Shown piece by piece: positions 36,214 to 45,632 of a stretch of DNA of 64,000 nt. Source of the DNA: Lysobacter prati (lineage in GTDB: Bacteria; Pseudomonadota; Gammaproteobacteria; Xanthomonadales; Xanthomonadaceae); the NCBI RefSeq assembly GCF_009765215.1, contig NZ_VLNV01000005.1:1-64000 (forward strand), read 5' to 3'. A program made the translations under genes and the position numbers. A model generated the notes under the pieces. That model was not told where the DNA came from. It saw nothing but the letters and a program-made list of their open reading frames with translations, and made no database searches. Position 1 is the first letter of the stretch. Each line of letters starts with the position of its first letter.

Positions 36214-37290
36214 TTGGAAAAGCCCAAGAAATCGGTTCGCCGCAAGGGTCGCGCAGTCACCATCGACGAGGTGGCGGCGCTCGCCAACGTTTCGCCGATG
36301 ACCGTGTCGCGCGTCGTCAACGGCTACGGCAAAGTCCGCGAGTCCACCCGCGAACGCGTCACCCAGGCGGTGCGCGAGCTGGGCTACACGCCCAACCAGG
36401 CCGCCAGCTCGCTGGCCGCGGCGCAGGACACGCGCATCGCCCTGATCTACACCAACCCCAGCGCGGCCTACCTGCGCGAGCTTTTGGTAGGCGCGTTGAA
36501 CGGTGCCTCGCGAACCGCGGCGCAGCTGGTCATCGACACCTGGGAAAACTTCGACGCCGAGCAGCAGCGCCATGCCGCGCGCGTACTGGCCAAGACCGTG
36601 GCCGGCGCGATCCTGCCGCCGCCGCTGTGCGAGTCCAAGGCGATCGTGTCCGAGCTCGTGAGTGCCGGCGTGTCGGTAGTGGCGATCGCGTCGGGTCGCT
36701 TCAGCCAGGAAATCTCCAGCGTCCGCATCGACGACTTCCACGCCAGTCGCGAGATCACTGCGCACCTGATCGCGCTCGGCCATACCCGCATCGGCTACAT
36801 CAAGGGCAACCCGAACCAGACCGCCAGCGCGCGCCGCTACGAAGGTTTCCAGGCCGCGATGAATGAAGCCGGCATCGCGCTGGATTCGGCTCTGGTCCAG
36901 CAGGGCTTCTTCACCTACCGCTCCGGCCTCGACGCCACCGAAAAGCTGCTGGGGCTGCGCAAGCCACCGACCGCGATCTTCGCCAGCAACGACGACATGG
37001 CCTCGGCGGTCATCTCGGTCGCGCATCGACGCGGGCTCGACGTTCCGCGCGACCTGTCGGTCGTCGGCTTCGACGACACCTCGGCCGCGACCACGGTGTG
37101 GCCGGAACTCACCACGATCCACCAGCCCATCGCCTCGATGGCCGATTCCGCGGTCGACATCCTGCTGCGCAACATCCGCCGCAAGGATCGCAACACGCGC
37201 GTGGTGGTCGACCACGTCCTCCCGCACCAGCTGGTTTCGCGCGACTCGGTCGCACCGCCGGCCAAGCCGGGCGGGACGACCGGGCACTGA
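36214..37290 (+). CDS. xylR: LacI-family transcriptional repressor (XylR-like)
   Basis: A 358-residue regulator: helix-turn-helix and hinge at about residues 17-70 (VTIDEVAALANVSPMTVSRV, then NGYGKVRESTRERV) and a periplasmic-binding-protein-like sensor with LIALGHTRIGYIKG and PTAIFASNDDMASAV. The start is a TTG at 36214 with AAGGAAGGAA before it; no ATG lies upstream in a sensible place. Location between aguA and the xylose genes, and the xyl-boxes in this locus, suggest it is the xylan regulon repressor, with xylose or an oligosaccharide as inducer. No xyl-box is visible in its own short promoter. Confidence 0.85.
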   Translation: MEKPKKSVRRKGRAVTIDEVAALANVSPMTVSRVVNGYGKVRESTRERVTQAVRELGYTPNQAASSLAAAQDTRIALIYTNPSAAYLRELLVGALNGASRTAAQLVIDTWENFDAEQQRHAARVLAKTVAGAILPPPLCESKAIVSELVSAGVSVVAIASGRFSQEISSVRIDDFHASREITAHLIALGHTRIGYIKGNPNQTASARRYEGFQAAMNEAGIALDSALVQQGFFTYRSGLDATEKLLGLRKPPTAIFASNDDMASAVISVAHRRGLDVPRDLSVVGFDDTSAATTVWPELTTIHQPIASMADSAVDILLRNIRRKDRNTRVVVDHVLPHQLVSRDSVAPPAKPGGTTGH

Positions 37291-37292
37291 AA

Positions 37293-37308
37293 CCCGCCTG
37301 ACGGCGGG
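37293..37308. terminator. terminator hairpin between xylR and xylE-like gene
   Basis: CCCGCC-TGAC-GGCGGG between two convergent genes. On the minus strand the hairpin is followed by GTTT, so it fits the leftward sugar-porter transcript better than xylR. Confidence 0.5.
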
Positions 37309-37357
37309 CTTCATGGCTACGCGAAACGGATGGGGTGGAACCGCAACCATCCCCGGC

Positions 37358-38791
37358 TCAGCCTTCCATCTGTTCCAGTTCCTTGCCCTTGGTCTCGTAG
37401 ACGTAGCGCAGGACGAAGAACACCGAGATGATCGCGGCGACCGTGTAGATGCCGTAGGCACCGGCCAGGCCGATGCTGCCCAACAGCATCGGGAAGGTCA
37501 CGGTGATGGCGAAGTTGGAGGTCCACTGCGCCGCACCGGCGACCGCCAGGCCCGAACCGCGGATCTGGTTGGGGAACATCTCGCCCAGCATCACCCACAT
37601 CACCGGGCCCCATGACGCGTTGAAGAAGATCACGTAGACGTTGGCCGCGACCAGCGCCAGCGTGCCCATCGAATCCGACAGCGCCAGCTTGTGGTTGGCG
37701 TCGATCGATCCGGTGGTGAAGGCCCACGTCATCAGCGCCAGCGAGATCGCCATGCCGGCCGAGCCGACCCACAGCAACGGCTTGCGGCCGATGCGGTCGA
37801 TCAGCAGCACCGTGACCAGGCAGGCGCCAATGCTGAGCGCACCCGACATCACGTTGATCAGCAGCGCATCGCTCTCGGAGAAGCCGACCGCCTGCCACAG
37901 CACCGCGCCGTAGTAGAAGACGACGTTGATGCCGACCAGCTGCTGGAACGTGGCCAGGCCAATACCGATCCAGACGATCGGGCGGATCTTGCCGGTGGCC
38001 TTGTTGACCAGGTCCGACAACTGCGGACGGTGATGGTCGGCCGACAGCGATGCGTCGATCTCGGCCAGTTTGGTCCGCGCCTCGGCCGCACCGTACAAGC
38101 GGGTGAGCACGACCAGCGCATCGGCCTGGCGCTTCTTCACCACCAGGTAGCGCGGGCTTTCCGGAATCGTCAGCAGCAGCACCAGGAACAGCAGCGACGG
38201 AATCGCCTGCACCCAGAACATCCAGCGCCATGCCGCCTGGCCCAGCCACAGTCCCTCGGTCGAGGCACCGGCGGCCTTGGCCAGCAGGTAGTTGCTGAGG
38301 AAGGCGCAGAACAGGCCGCCGATGATCGCGATCTGCTGCACCGTGGCCAGGCGGCCGCGGTAACGCGCCGATGCGACTTCGGCGATGTACGCCGGCGACA
38401 TCACGCTGGCCGCACCGACGGCGAAGCCGCCGAGCACGCGCGCGATGACGAACATCCAGGAGGTCGCCGCCGCGCCGGCACCAATAGCCGAGAACAGGAA
38501 CAGCACCGCCGAGATGATCAGCACCGAGCGTCGGCCCCAGCGATCGGCCAGGCGGCCGGCGAAGAACGCGCCGATCGCACAGCCCAGCAGCATCGAGGCG
38601 ACCTCGAAGCCGAGACCGGCCTTGCTCGAACCGAATGCCTGCTGCAATCCGTCGACGGTGCCGTTGATCACGCCGCTGTCGAAGCCGAACAGGAAACCAC
38701 CAATGGTGGCCACGCAGCTGACCAGGATGATCAGGCGTGTGTTCTCGGCGTCGTGGTTGGACGTGGTGTTTTCGAGCGTGGCGCTGTTCAT
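37358..38791 (-). CDS. MFS sugar porter, XylE-like D-xylose:H+ symporter
   Basis: A 477-residue, 12-helix sugar porter of the GLUT/XylE family. Marks are GFLFGFDSGVINGTVDG in TM1, GRLADRWGRRSVL, the TM5-6 loop PESPRYLV, FQQLVGINVVFYYG in TM7 and the end of TM12 VYETKGKELEQME. These include the glutamine and asparagine positions that bind xylose in XylE. It follows xylA in the same orientation after 101 bp containing two hairpins, so it belongs to the xylose operon, but at reduced or separate expression. Glucose or another hexose cannot be excluded as substrate. Confidence 0.88.
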   Translation of the reverse strand: MNSATLENTTSNHDAENTRLIILVSCVATIGGFLFGFDSGVINGTVDGLQQAFGSSKAGLGFEVASMLLGCAIGAFFAGRLADRWGRRSVLIISAVLFLFSAIGAGAAATSWMFVIARVLGGFAVGAASVMSPAYIAEVASARYRGRLATVQQIAIIGGLFCAFLSNYLLAKAAGASTEGLWLGQAAWRWMFWVQAIPSLLFLVLLLTIPESPRYLVVKKRQADALVVLTRLYGAAEARTKLAEIDASLSADHHRPQLSDLVNKATGKIRPIVWIGIGLATFQQLVGINVVFYYGAVLWQAVGFSESDALLINVMSGALSIGACLVTVLLIDRIGRKPLLWVGSAGMAISLALMTWAFTTGSIDANHKLALSDSMGTLALVAANVYVIFFNASWGPVMWVMLGEMFPNQIRGSGLAVAGAAQWTSNFAITVTFPMLLGSIGLAGAYGIYTVAAIISVFFVLRYVYETKGKELEQMEG

Positions 38792-38822
38792 GGCCTACCC
38801 CTCATCGTTGATCCGGCCCCCT

Positions 38823-38879
38823 GTCACCGCGCATGGCGCGGTGACCTTCCCTACCCTCCCCCGTTGCCGGAACGGGGGA
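38823..38879. terminator. double hairpin between xylA and the sugar porter
   Basis: Two perfect stems in tandem: GTCACCGCGC-ATG-GCGCGGTGAC at 38823-38845 and TCCCCCGTT-GCCGG-AACGGGGGA at 38857-38879. They fill most of the gap after the xylA stop and probably stabilise or partly terminate the xylBA message. Confidence 0.55.
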
Positions 38880-38892
38880 AGGCCTGTGCCGC

Positions 38893-40227
38893 TCAGCGCA
38901 TCAGGTACTGGTTGAGCAGGTTCTCGTAGCGCTCCTGCTTGCCACTGATCTTGGCAGGCTCGCTCTTGCCCGCAAGTGCGCTCAGCGCGGCCAGGTCCAG
39001 CTTGCCGGCGGCGAAGTCGTTGCCGCCACCCTTGTCGAAGCTGGCGTAACGCTCGGCGCGCCACTGCTCCCACGGCGACTTGGTCAGCAGCGCGTGCGCC
39101 ACTTCCAGGCCGCGTGCGAACGCGTCCATGCCACCGATGTGGGCCAGGAACAGGTCGTCGGCATCGGTCGACTCGCGGCGCACCTTGGCGTCGAAGTTGA
39201 GGCCACCCGGCTGCAGGCCGCCCTGGCGCAGCACCACCAGCATCGCGCCGACGGTGTCGTACAGGTCGGTCGGGAACTGGTCGGTGTCCCAGCCGTTCTG
39301 GGCGTTGCCGCGGTTGGCGTCGATGCTGCCGAGCATGCCGGCATCCGACGCGACCTGCAGGTCGTGCTCGAAGGTGTGGCCCGACAGCGTGGCGTGGTTG
39401 GCTTCGATGTTGAGCTTGAAGTCCTGGTCCAGGCCGTGCTCGCGCAGGAAGCCGACGACCGTGGCCGAGTCGAAGTCGTACTGGTGCTTCATCGGCTCCA
39501 TCGGCTTGGGTTCGATGAGGAAGTTGCCCTTGAAGCCCAGGCTGCGGCCGTAGTCGCGCGCCATCGTCAGGAAGCGGCCGAAGTGCGCCAGCTCGCGCTT
39601 CATGTTGGTGTTGTGCAGCGAGGCGTAGCCTTCGCGGCCGCCCCAGAACACGTAGTTCTCACCGCCCAGTTCGACCGTCGCTTCGATCGCGGCCTTGACC
39701 TGCACGGCAGCGCGCGCGACCACGGCGAAGTCCGGGTTGGTCGATGCACCGTTCATGTAGCGCGGGTGGCTGAAGAGATTGGCCGTGCCCCACAGCAGCT
39801 TCACGCCGGTCGCCTGCTGGCGCTCCTTGGCGATGGCGACCATGTGCTTGACGTTCTTCTCGTACTCGCCGATGTCCTCGGCGTCGGGTGCCAGGTCGAT
39901 GTCGTGGAAGCAGTAGTACGGCACGCCGAGCTTTGTGAAGAACTCGAACGAGGCATCGGCCTTGGCTTCAGCGCGCGCCAGCGGCGTGGAAGCCGCATCC
40001 CACGGATAGACGCGGGTGCCCGGACCGAACGGGTCGTGGCCGGCGTTGCAGAAGCTGTGCCAGTAGCACACCGCGAAGCGCAGGTGCTCGGCCATCGTCT
40101 TGTCGCCGATGCGCTTGTTGGCGTCGTAGTGCTTGAACGCCAGCGGGTTGTCGGAATCGCGTCCCTCGAACGGGATGCGGCCAATGCCGGGGAAGTATTC
40201 GCGGGCGCCGATGAAGGGAGTCGTCAT
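38893..40227 (-). CDS. xylA: xylose isomerase
   Basis: A 444-residue class II xylose isomerase converting D-xylose to D-xylulose with two divalent metals. It has the catalytic histidine 108 in [24 protein letters not shown], the metal-binding [13 protein letters not shown] and [13 protein letters not shown]. The ATG at 40227 ([15 protein letters not shown]) begins the conserved domain. It follows xylB by 53 bp and the two are transcribed from the region with the xyl-box at 41800. Confidence 0.96.
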   Translation of the reverse strand: MTTPFIGAREYFPGIGRIPFEGRDSDNPLAFKHYDANKRIGDKTMAEHLRFAVCYWHSFCNAGHDPFGPGTRVYPWDAASTPLARAEAKADASFEFFTKLGVPYYCFHDIDLAPDAEDIGEYEKNVKHMVAIAKERQQATGVKLLWGTANLFSHPRYMNGASTNPDFAVVARAAVQVKAAIEATVELGGENYVFWGGREGYASLHNTNMKRELAHFGRFLTMARDYGRSLGFKGNFLIEPKPMEPMKHQYDFDSATVVGFLREHGLDQDFKLNIEANHATLSGHTFEHDLQVASDAGMLGSIDANRGNAQNGWDTDQFPTDLYDTVGAMLVVLRQGGLQPGGLNFDAKVRRESTDADDLFLAHIGGMDAFARGLEVAHALLTKSPWEQWRAERYASFDKGGGNDFAAGKLDLAALSALAGKSEPAKISGKQERYENLLNQYLMR

Positions 40228-40280
40228 GGTGGCTGTCACTTTCGGGTGTGAGGAGGGGCGGGCTGCTGGCCCGGCTGGAA

Positions 40281-41780
40281 TCAGGAGTGGTTGGATTGGG
40301 ATTGCATGGCCGCATCGAGGTGGCGGCGGAACTGGCGGTAATGCGAGCGATAGGCAGAAGCGGCATTGCCGTCGGGGCGCGCAATCGAAGCTTCGTCGGT
40401 GCCGACGTGCTCGCGCGCGATCGTGGCGATGGCGTCGCCGCCGCCGTTGGCGCGACCGTGCGCCCACAGCGCCTGCAGCGCGGCGCCGAACGCGGCGCCC
40501 TCGCTCTGTTCGGGCACGGCGACCGGCAGTTCGAACACATCGGCCACCATCTGCCGCCACGCGGCGCTCTGACTGCCACCGCCGGTCAGGCGGATGGCAT
40601 CGAACTGCAGGCCCGCCGCGGTCAGTGCGTCGTACCCGTAGCGGAGGGCGTAAGTCGCGCCTTCCATCGCCGCGCGGTAGACATTGCCACGCGTGAGGTT
40701 GGTCGAGTCCATGCCGTGCAGCGAACCGCGTGCATGGGGGAGGTCCGGCGTGCGCTCGCCGTTGAGGAACGGCAGCATCACCAGGCCACCTGCGCCGGGC
40801 GCGGTGTCGGCCATGACCGCATCGCCGTCGCGGCTGCTGAAGCCGAACATGCGTGCGACGCTTTCGGTGGCGACGGTGCAGTTCATCGTGCAGATCAGCG
40901 GCAACCAGCCGCCGGTGGACGAGCAGAAGGCTGCCCAGCCGCCGGCGTCATCGACCACAGGGTGGTCGGCGTGCGCGAACAGCGTGCCGGACGTGCCCAG
41001 GCTCATGCTCAGTACGCCGGAAGCGACGTTGCCGGTGCCGATTGCGGCCATCATGTTGTCGCCGCCGCCGGCGGCTACGCGCACACCGTGCGGCAGGCCC
41101 AGCTCGTCGGCGATCTTTGCTGCGAGAGTGAAGCTGGCGTCGGCCTCGACCAGCGGCGGCAGCAGCGCCGACAGATCGCGCTGCGCATCGGTCGCGGCGA
41201 GCATGCGCGGCGACCAGCGGCGCGTGCGCACGTCGAGCCAGCCGGTGCCGGAGGCATCGCCGTATTCCATCCAGCGTTCGCCGGTCAGCCAGAAGTTGAC
41301 GTAGTCGTGCGGCAGCATGATCGCGGCCAGGCGCGAGTAGACCTCGGGCCGGTGCTTGCGCGTCCACGGCAGCTTGGATGCGGTGTAGCCGGCGAGGATC
41401 GGATTGCCCGCGAGCGCGATGCAGCCCTTGGCGCCACCGGCCGCGGCCATGATCTCGTCGCACTCGACCGTGGTGCTGGTATCGCACCACAGCTTGGCCG
41501 GTGCGAGCACCTCGCCTGCGGCATCGACCGGCACGAAACCGTGCTGCTGCCCGGAAACACCGATCGCGCTCACGCGCGCGCGTTGCGCCGGTTCCATGCG
41601 CGCGAAGCAGGCACGGATGGCGTCGATCCACCACTGCGCGTGCTGTTCGCGACTGCCGTCATCGCCGGCAATCAGCTCCAGCGCCTGGCCGTGGGTGGCA
41701 ACGACCTTGCGTGCCTGCGGATCGTAGGCAATCAGCTTGACGCTTTGGGTACCAACGTCGAGACCGACGAACAGGCTCAT
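40281..41780 (-). CDS. xylB: xylulokinase
   Basis: A 499-residue FGGY-family kinase phosphorylating D-xylulose. The ATP-binding start is [29 protein letters not shown] carries residues that contact substrate, [13 protein letters not shown] and [12 protein letters not shown] lie in the second domain, and [19 protein letters not shown] is the FGGY signature region. First gene of xylB-xylA-sugar porter. The xyl-box at 41800-41813 is only 20 bp upstream of its ATG, so repression would block initiation directly. Confidence 0.95.
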   Translation of the reverse strand: MSLFVGLDVGTQSVKLIAYDPQARKVVATHGQALELIAGDDGSREQHAQWWIDAIRACFARMEPAQRARVSAIGVSGQQHGFVPVDAAGEVLAPAKLWCDTSTTVECDEIMAAAGGAKGCIALAGNPILAGYTASKLPWTRKHRPEVYSRLAAIMLPHDYVNFWLTGERWMEYGDASGTGWLDVRTRRWSPRMLAATDAQRDLSALLPPLVEADASFTLAAKIADELGLPHGVRVAAGGGDNMMAAIGTGNVASGVLSMSLGTSGTLFAHADHPVVDDAGGWAAFCSSTGGWLPLICTMNCTVATESVARMFGFSSRDGDAVMADTAPGAGGLVMLPFLNGERTPDLPHARGSLHGMDSTNLTRGNVYRAAMEGATYALRYGYDALTAAGLQFDAIRLTGGGSQSAAWRQMVADVFELPVAVPEQSEGAAFGAALQALWAHGRANGGGDAIATIAREHVGTDEASIARPDGNAASAYRSHYRQFRRHLDAAMQSQSNHS

Positions 41781-42080
41781 TCAGACCTTCCAGAAAAAAA
41801 GTTAGCGCTACCACTCCGGACGCATAAAAAAACATCACTGGGGATGTTGGCCAGCCGATTCATAGGTCGAAGGGGTCCCGGGGCGGATGGTGGAACTCTA
41901 CCCAGCGTTTCGGGAAATGGCTTGCTGCAATGCGGAATGCCTTTAGGGACAATCACTTACGAGCACGGCCCGTGACCTCCAGGGGCGCGTTCAGGTAGCC
42001 CGCGCCCCCGGCGGACCGACCATGCGGCGCAGGGGCGGCGGCGATCAGCCTTCAGTTCCATGATGTCGGCGAGCCGCCGG
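41781..42080. promoter_or_regulatory. xylB promoter region
   Basis: A 300-bp gap upstream of xylB and downstream of the phosphotriesterase-like gene. It contains the xyl-box at 41800-41813 beside an A7 run, which is the only signal I can read. No gene or terminator is evident in 41814-42080. Confidence 0.5.
41800..41813 (-). promoter_or_regulatory. xyl-box operator upstream of xylB
   Basis: On the minus strand the sequence is TGGTAGCGCTAACT, identical to the Xanthomonas xyl-box TGGTAGCGCTAACA in 13 of 14 positions. It lies 20 bp before the xylB start. Confidence 0.85.
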
Positions 42081-43148
42081 TCAGGTCGCCATTTTCCGGA
42101 CCGCGAACGCCCGCGAAGGGTTGTCGACGAAGATTGTCCGGACCTGCTCCTCTTTGAAGCCGCCCTCCCGCATGGCCGGGATCAAGTCGGAGAACAGTGG
42201 CAGATAGGGCTTGAACTCGCCGCCGCGCGGCTGGCCGGCGTTGTACCAGCCGGCGTCCTGCGACACGAGCACGCGGTCGAGCAGGCCCTCGTCGCGCATG
42301 CGTCCGATCATCGCCAGATAGGCCGCCTCCTGCCCGGGCCGGAAGCCATCGAACGAAACCCAGGCACCACGACGTGCCGCGTCGACATGCTGGCTGCCCT
42401 GCACCTCGTTCTGCGCGTGAACCCAGATCCAGGCCGAAGGCGCGATGCCAGCGCCCTGCAAAAGGTCGAGCTGCGCGAAGGCGCATCGCCCATTGCGGCC
42501 GGGCGCGACGTCAGCCCACGGCCCCGTGTGAGAAGCAATGACGAGACCCGATTCGAGATGCGTCCGTGCGGCGGCATGGAGCACCTTGCGCTCGATGTCA
42601 CTGGGCGGGTCGCCCTCGATGCCGAGTTTGATCAAGCCCGGGCGGATGCCGGTATCGCCGATGCCGTCGCGCCATTCGCCGATCCAGCGCCGCGCCAGTT
42701 GGTCGGCCGTTTCGGCCAGCACGTAGGGCGGTACGAAGCGACCGCCGGCGGCGACATAGGCGCCAGTGACGGTGAGCATCTGCAGGCCGCTGGCCTGTGA
42801 TAGCCGCTTTATCAGCACCGGATTTCGTCCGAGGGTCGTGCCGGTGCAATCGACCAGCGTGCGGCAGCCCTGGCGGTGTATCTCCCGGAGATAGGGCAGC
42901 ACCACCTCCGCCACTTCATCCATGTCGACCGCGATGAGGCTCGCCATCTGTTCCGCATAGGGGCGCAGATCGGCGAACAGATGCTCATGCGTCAGCGTCA
43001 TGCCCAGATCCGCGGCCGGGATGGAACCGTTCACCGTCATCACGCTTGCGTCAGACTTGCCGGCCGCGCCGTCGACACCGGCGCAGCCGGGCAAACCCCA
43101 GGCGAGCGACGATGCCGCCAAGGCGCCGAGAAATTCCCTGCGTTGCAT
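42081..43148 (-). CDS. phosphotriesterase-like metal-dependent hydrolase, Tat-exported
   Basis: A 355-residue amidohydrolase-fold protein of the phosphotriesterase/lactonase group. The N-terminus MQRREFLGALAASSLAWGLP is a twin-arginine signal (RREFL) followed by GC, possibly lipidated at Cys22. Metal sites: His54 and His56 in TLTHEHLFAD, a lysine in GLIKLGIEG expected to be carboxylated, histidines in VIASHTGPW and WIWVHAQNE, and aspartate in LVSQDAGWYN. Family members hydrolyse lactones or phosphotriesters; the natural substrate here is unknown. Tat export suits a protein whose metals are loaded in the cytoplasm. Confidence 0.85.
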   Translation of the reverse strand: MQRREFLGALAASSLAWGLPGCAGVDGAAGKSDASVMTVNGSIPAADLGMTLTHEHLFADLRPYAEQMASLIAVDMDEVAEVVLPYLREIHRQGCRTLVDCTGTTLGRNPVLIKRLSQASGLQMLTVTGAYVAAGGRFVPPYVLAETADQLARRWIGEWRDGIGDTGIRPGLIKLGIEGDPPSDIERKVLHAAARTHLESGLVIASHTGPWADVAPGRNGRCAFAQLDLLQGAGIAPSAWIWVHAQNEVQGSQHVDAARRGAWVSFDGFRPGQEAAYLAMIGRMRDEGLLDRVLVSQDAGWYNAGQPRGGEFKPYLPLFSDLIPAMREGGFKEEQVRTIFVDNPSRAFAVRKMAT

Positions 43149-43283
43149 CGCGTGGCATCCCTTCAGGACTGAGGCATCGGGATCTTATCGTCATGGAGCC
43201 CGGCCCGACCCGCACGCCGTCGTCACGATGGCCGCGATGGCGTTACCTACAATGAACCCGCCGTCCGTACCGGAAACTGCCGC

Positions 43284-43991
43284 ATGCGCAATCTGGACTT
43301 CAGCTCCTGGCAGACCGTGCTGTCGACACTGGTCGGGCTGGCGGTGATCACGCTGATCGGCGTCGGCATCCGTCTGCTGGTGATGCAAGTGGTGCAGCAA
43401 CGCCGCGAGCGCGAGAACCGGCAGATCAACGAACGACTGCGCACGCTGATCGCGGCGTACAAGACACTGGGCGGGTCCTTCACCGGAGACCTAATGGTCG
43501 ATCCGACCCATCTGCGCGAGCTGAGGTTGCGCGAAGCGCGCCGCGCGGAGCAAGGCGAAGCCGCGGACGAAACCATCCTGGGTACGGGCAGCGAACGCTC
43601 GCGCCGCGTGCGCGATGCGGTCGAGGCTGCGTTGTCCGACATCATCCTGCTGGGTACCGAGGAGCAGGTCCGCCTGGCCGCGCGTGCCGCCGGCGAACTG
43701 GTCGCCGGTCGTCCGATCCATACCGCTGAGCTGGTGGTGTCGCTGCGCGATTTTATCCGTGGCGTGCTCGATCTGGAGCCAGTGCCGCGTGGCCTGGAGA
43801 TTCCACGACAGGGTCCGGCGCGCCCTTCTTCATCCGCTGCCAAGGGCAAGGGTGATGCCGGCGGGAAGGACGACGCCCGTGGCGGCAACAAGGGTATGGG
43901 CGGCGGCGCCGGCATGGGCGCCGGCATGGGCATGGGAGTCGGACTGGGCGGAAGCTTGGTTGCGGAAGATGATGCGGACTCGCATCGCTAG
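43284..43991 (+). CDS. hypothetical single-pass membrane protein with Gly/Met-rich tail
   Basis: A 235-residue protein with one membrane helix at about residues 13-34 (VLSTLVGLAVITLIGVGIRLLVM). A basic, helical cytoplasmic region follows (QQRRERENRQINERLRTLIA), then a helical domain to about residue 165. The tail is first lysine/alanine-rich and then a Gly/Met/Ala low-complexity stretch (about residues 203-224). Similar proteins occur in Xanthomonas and Stenotrophomonas without known function. It meets the next gene tail to tail with a four-base overlap. Confidence 0.65.
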   Translation: MRNLDFSSWQTVLSTLVGLAVITLIGVGIRLLVMQVVQQRRERENRQINERLRTLIAAYKTLGGSFTGDLMVDPTHLRELRLREARRAEQGEAADETILGTGSERSRRVRDAVEAALSDIILLGTEEQVRLAARAAGELVAGRPIHTAELVVSLRDFIRGVLDLEPVPRGLEIPRQGPARPSSSAAKGKGDAGGKDDARGGNKGMGGGAGMGAGMGMGVGLGGSLVAEDDADSHR

Positions 43992-44437
43992 GTGGTCGCA
44001 ACTGGAGAACAGCGTCCGTCCGCAACGACACCCACGAAGCGTGGGGCCGTACGGACCAGAAAGACATCGGCTGTGCCCTCTTCCTCGCCGTAGACGTAGT
44101 GCTCGCCCACACCATGGAGCCAGCTAAAGAACTCGTCAGCGTCGCCGCTGAACTCCCTGGCCTTCTGGCACGCGCGATCGTATGCGAAGTACCCCCCGGA
44201 CCTATCGGATCCAAGAACATATCGTGGGCTCACCATCCACCCTTCAACGCCAGCAACGACGACATCGCCAGACCTGGTATCAATCAGATCGAAGCTATCG
44301 CTGAAGACGCGATCCACAACCACAAGATCTGGCGCGATGGACACGCGAGCGAGGGACAGCCACCATACGATCAGGATGACGACAAGCGTTGCACTGACTC
44401 CTGCTACCCATCCGGTTCCCTTGCGCATCATGCTCAT
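43988..44437 (-). CDS. hypothetical membrane-anchored protein
   Basis: A 149-residue protein with one N-terminal membrane segment (about residues 10-30, VAGVSATLVVILIVWWLSL) and an extracytoplasmic domain rich in acidic and aromatic residues. It contains two cysteines (in RACQKAREF and DGRCSPVA) that could form a disulfide. No known family recognised. It begins three bases after the next upstream gene stops (44441), so the two are very probably an operon. Confidence 0.55.
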   Translation of the reverse strand: MSMMRKGTGWVAGVSATLVVILIVWWLSLARVSIAPDLVVVDRVFSDSFDLIDTRSGDVVVAGVEGWMVSPRYVLGSDRSGGYFAYDRACQKAREFSGDADEFFSWLHGVGEHYVYGEEEGTADVFLVRTAPRFVGVVADGRCSPVATT

Positions 44438-44440
44438 GGC

Positions 44441-45208
44441 TCAAAGTCCCCGCAGCCCTTCCATCAGCGTCGTGGCATCGGGCACCAGGTACTGCACGAT
44501 TGCGCCAAATACCGCGAACGACACGATGATTCCGATGAGTGGCCAGATCGTGTGGCGCACGCACAACCACCACCATCCCTGCGACTGCACGGTGCGCATG
44601 CGGCGGTAGAGCCCGCCGGCGATCGCGCCATCGACGATCAATTCGGCCATCAGCACCGGCGCAGACCAGACGACCCAGCCGGCGGCGATTACCGCGAACA
44701 TCATGAGCGCCAGGATCGCCAGTACTGCCAGGATCGGAAGTGCCTCGACGTCGGCCGCGTCGGCGACATCGAGGACAGAGCCATCGGCCGAGCACGCGGA
44801 GTCGGCAGATGCCGTCCACGATCCCGAGCCACCACCGCCGCCGGAACTGCCACCGCCACCGGCCCAACCACCCTCGACGTCACCCGGTGACGACGTGGCT
44901 ATGTCGATCCCCGCCTCGAGCACGTCGCCGAGATGGTCTTCGCGCCAGCGGAACCAGACCCACATCTGCAGCAGGAAGATGCCGTAGGCAGCAAGGATCG
45001 CCAGCGGATAGCGCTGCACCATCGAGTCGATGCCGGCCATGCGCAACCCGAAGGACGCCAGCAGCCCCACGGCGGCGGTTACCAGCACGATCGCCGCCAT
45101 CTGCAGGCGAGGCCATCCGGATCGTTCCAGTCGCTGGCGGGCGCGCGCCGTCTCGGTCGCCGGGCTTTGCGGCATGCGTAGGTTCATGGCTTCCCCTTGG
45201 TCCCGCAT
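44441..45208 (-). CDS. hypothetical polytopic membrane protein
   Basis: A 255-residue protein with four hydrophobic segments: about 36-55, 67-83, 160-185 and 222-242. A flexible Gly/Ser linker (WAGGGGSSGGGGGSGSW, residues 114-130) joins the halves. The first half contains WFRWREDHLGDVLEAGID. No family recognised. An alternative ATG at 45187 (MNLRMPQ) would shorten it by seven residues. It is translationally close to the 149-residue protein. Confidence 0.6.
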   Translation of the reverse strand: MRDQGEAMNLRMPQSPATETARARQRLERSGWPRLQMAAIVLVTAAVGLLASFGLRMAGIDSMVQRYPLAILAAYGIFLLQMWVWFRWREDHLGDVLEAGIDIATSSPGDVEGGWAGGGGSSGGGGGSGSWTASADSACSADGSVLDVADAADVEALPILAVLAILALMMFAVIAAGWVVWSAPVLMAELIVDGAIAGGLYRRMRTVQSQGWWWLCVRHTIWPLIGIIVSFAVFGAIVQYLVPDATTLMEGLRGL

Positions 45209-45265
45209 CCGGCGGGACCGCGGTGTCCAGCCTAGCGCGACCTGCTGAGCGGTTGCCAGCGGCGC

Positions 45266-45613
45266 TCAGGCTCCGGGTTCGGTGCGATCGCGCAACGCGT
45301 AAACGTAAGCATCGACCTGCGTACCGTCCTGCAGCGTGGCCGGTATGAGAATCCGCTCATAGCCTTCGCCCTCGAATTCATCCAGGCGCGACCAGTGCCG
45401 CTGCAGCTCTTCGGACGTGAATACCAACCCGGAAACCTCATCGCCTGAATCGTCCGGGATTATCCCCGGGTAACCGATCACCGCACCCCAGCCCTGGGCG
45501 AACAACCTGCCCCGCACAGTGGCTGGCTCCCACATGCCCGGCACGTCCGCCAACACGTGCGCATTGGGCCGGCCGGGTGCGAGGGTTCCGTAGACGAAGA
45601 GTCGATCGATCAT
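45266..45613 (-). CDS. gamma-glutamylcyclotransferase-like (AIG2) protein
   Basis: A 115-residue protein of the GGCT-like fold. The substrate loop YGTLAPGRPNAHVL is at the N-terminus, and the expected acidic residue lies in SRLDEFEGEGYERI. Relatives form 5-oxoproline from gamma-glutamyl peptides or act on gamma-glutamylamines. The ATG at 45613 directly precedes the first strand. It follows glucokinase by 19 bp on the same strand and may be the last gene of that operon. Confidence 0.82.
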   Translation of the reverse strand: MIDRLFVYGTLAPGRPNAHVLADVPGMWEPATVRGRLFAQGWGAVIGYPGIIPDDSGDEVSGLVFTSEELQRHWSRLDEFEGEGYERILIPATLQDGTQVDAYVYALRDRTEPGA

Positions 45614-45632
45614 GGCCGCGCAACTATAGCGC

